Shown here piece by piece: positions 63,815 through 64,000 of a stretch of 64,000 nt of DNA (position 1 is the first letter of the stretch; each line of letters begins with the position of its first letter). The position numbers and the translations under genes are program-made. The stretch lies in contig WARS01000044.1 of the NCBI GenBank assembly GCA_008933995.1, positions 1,880,866 through 1,944,865 of the forward strand. Direction: 5' to 3'. The notes under the pieces are model-generated. The model was not told the origin of the DNA, made no database searches, and saw only the letters and a program-made list of their open reading frames with translations. The DNA is from Datnioides undecimradiatus. Its lineage: Eukaryota; Chordata; Actinopteri; Lobotiformes; Datnioididae.

Positions 63815-64000
63815 AAGCCTGGGGAAGAAGCGCCAGCTCCACAGCCGTCCTGCTCACCCAGCCCCCACACCCACAGTTCCCGGTGGGTGGTGTTTTCCTC
63901 GCCCGCCTGCCACTCGCCCGCTACCGTGCCAAGCGCGACATGTGACAGTAGCAGCACATGGCCTCCCAGCACCGCCGCCTCCCTCCACCCCAATCCTCTG
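63815..64000. promoter_or_regulatory. CpG-rich edge, possibly approaching the gabbr2 first exon or promoter
   Basis: About ten CpG dinucleotides occur between roughly 63830 and 63980, far denser than elsewhere in the window, with C-rich plus-strand motifs such as GCCCCCACACCCACAG and CACCGCCGCCTCCCTCC. Since gabbr2 is transcribed leftwards and its exon 1 must lie to the right of 36743, a CpG island near that exon would fit here. The minus strand holds a GGGCTGG/GTGAGC donor-like site near 63858, but the frames before it do not match GABBR2 exon 1, so the exon itself is not called. Confidence 0.35.

Larger units (their letters stand above)
36744..64000 (-). other. gabbr2: gabbr2 intron 1, 3' part (at least 27.3 kb)
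   Basis: This is the intron preceding the 36606-36743 exon. Its acceptor is at 36745-36744, and its donor and exon 1 should lie beyond the right edge. I looked on the minus strand for the conserved end of exon 1 (the LRLYDTE region before CDNAKG) and did not find it. The interval holds one interspersed-repeat copy near 38733, a fragment of a second family near 44628, and numerous GT/CA and CT microsatellites, most of them between 40285 and 59000. Purine- or pyrimidine-rich tracts lie near 47210, 53180, 57880 and 60590, and the sequence becomes CpG-rich after about 63815. The longest open frame, 180 codons at 57077-57619 on the plus strand, begins in GT-rich sequence, has no recognisable domain and is judged fortuitous. 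Confidence 0.85.

Noticed and set aside
63796-63993. Minus-strand frame in the CpG-rich edge as a possible gabbr2 exon 1
   Set aside because: The translation (for example REAAVLGGHVLLLSHVAL) does not contain the conserved exon 1 end before CDNAKG, and the donor-like site near 63858 does not give the required ending or phase.

Overview
The window is vertebrate genomic DNA, almost certainly from a ray-finned (teleost) fish and probably a percomorph. The evidence is low coding density, GT-AG introns, very many long (CA/GT)n microsatellites, and several interspersed repeats whose motifs I recognise from percomorph genomes. Nothing suggests bacterial or viral DNA: there are no operons, ribosome binding sites, tRNA or rRNA genes, or CRISPR arrays.

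The only gene I can support is on the minus strand: a fragment of gabbr2, encoding GABA-B receptor subunit 2, a class C GPCR. Two consecutive exons are present. The exon at 36606-36743 (46 codons) and the exon at 742-912 (57 codons) match consecutive parts of the extracellular Venus-flytrap ligand-binding-type domain, about residues 108-153 and 154-210 in human numbering as I remember it. Both have good splice sites, both junctions are phase 0, and the two join into one continuous frame. The gene runs right to left. Exon 1 (signal peptide and start of the ectodomain) should lie beyond position 64000, and the rest of the ectodomain, the seven-helix domain and the coiled-coil tail lie to the left of position 1.

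Layout: 1-741 is the start of intron 3; 742-912 is exon 3; 913-36605 is intron 2 (about 35.7 kb); 36606-36743 is exon 2; 36744-64000 is intron 1 (at least 27.3 kb). Exon numbers follow the human gene and assume the same structure. The introns hold microsatellites, polypyrimidine and polypurine tracts, at least four interspersed-repeat copies in two families, a short widespread teleost repeat motif, and a possible hAT-like terminus. The last 190 bases are CpG-rich, which fits the approach to a promoter or first exon.

I found no convincing new system. The points most worth checking are residue differences in the two exons (an extra cysteine, a Tyr-to-Phe change near the reported heterodimer interface, and a new N-glycosylation sequon), an open coding-like stretch at about 22715-22882 that lacks an acceptor or start, and several repeats that could form hairpins or Z-DNA in the introns.
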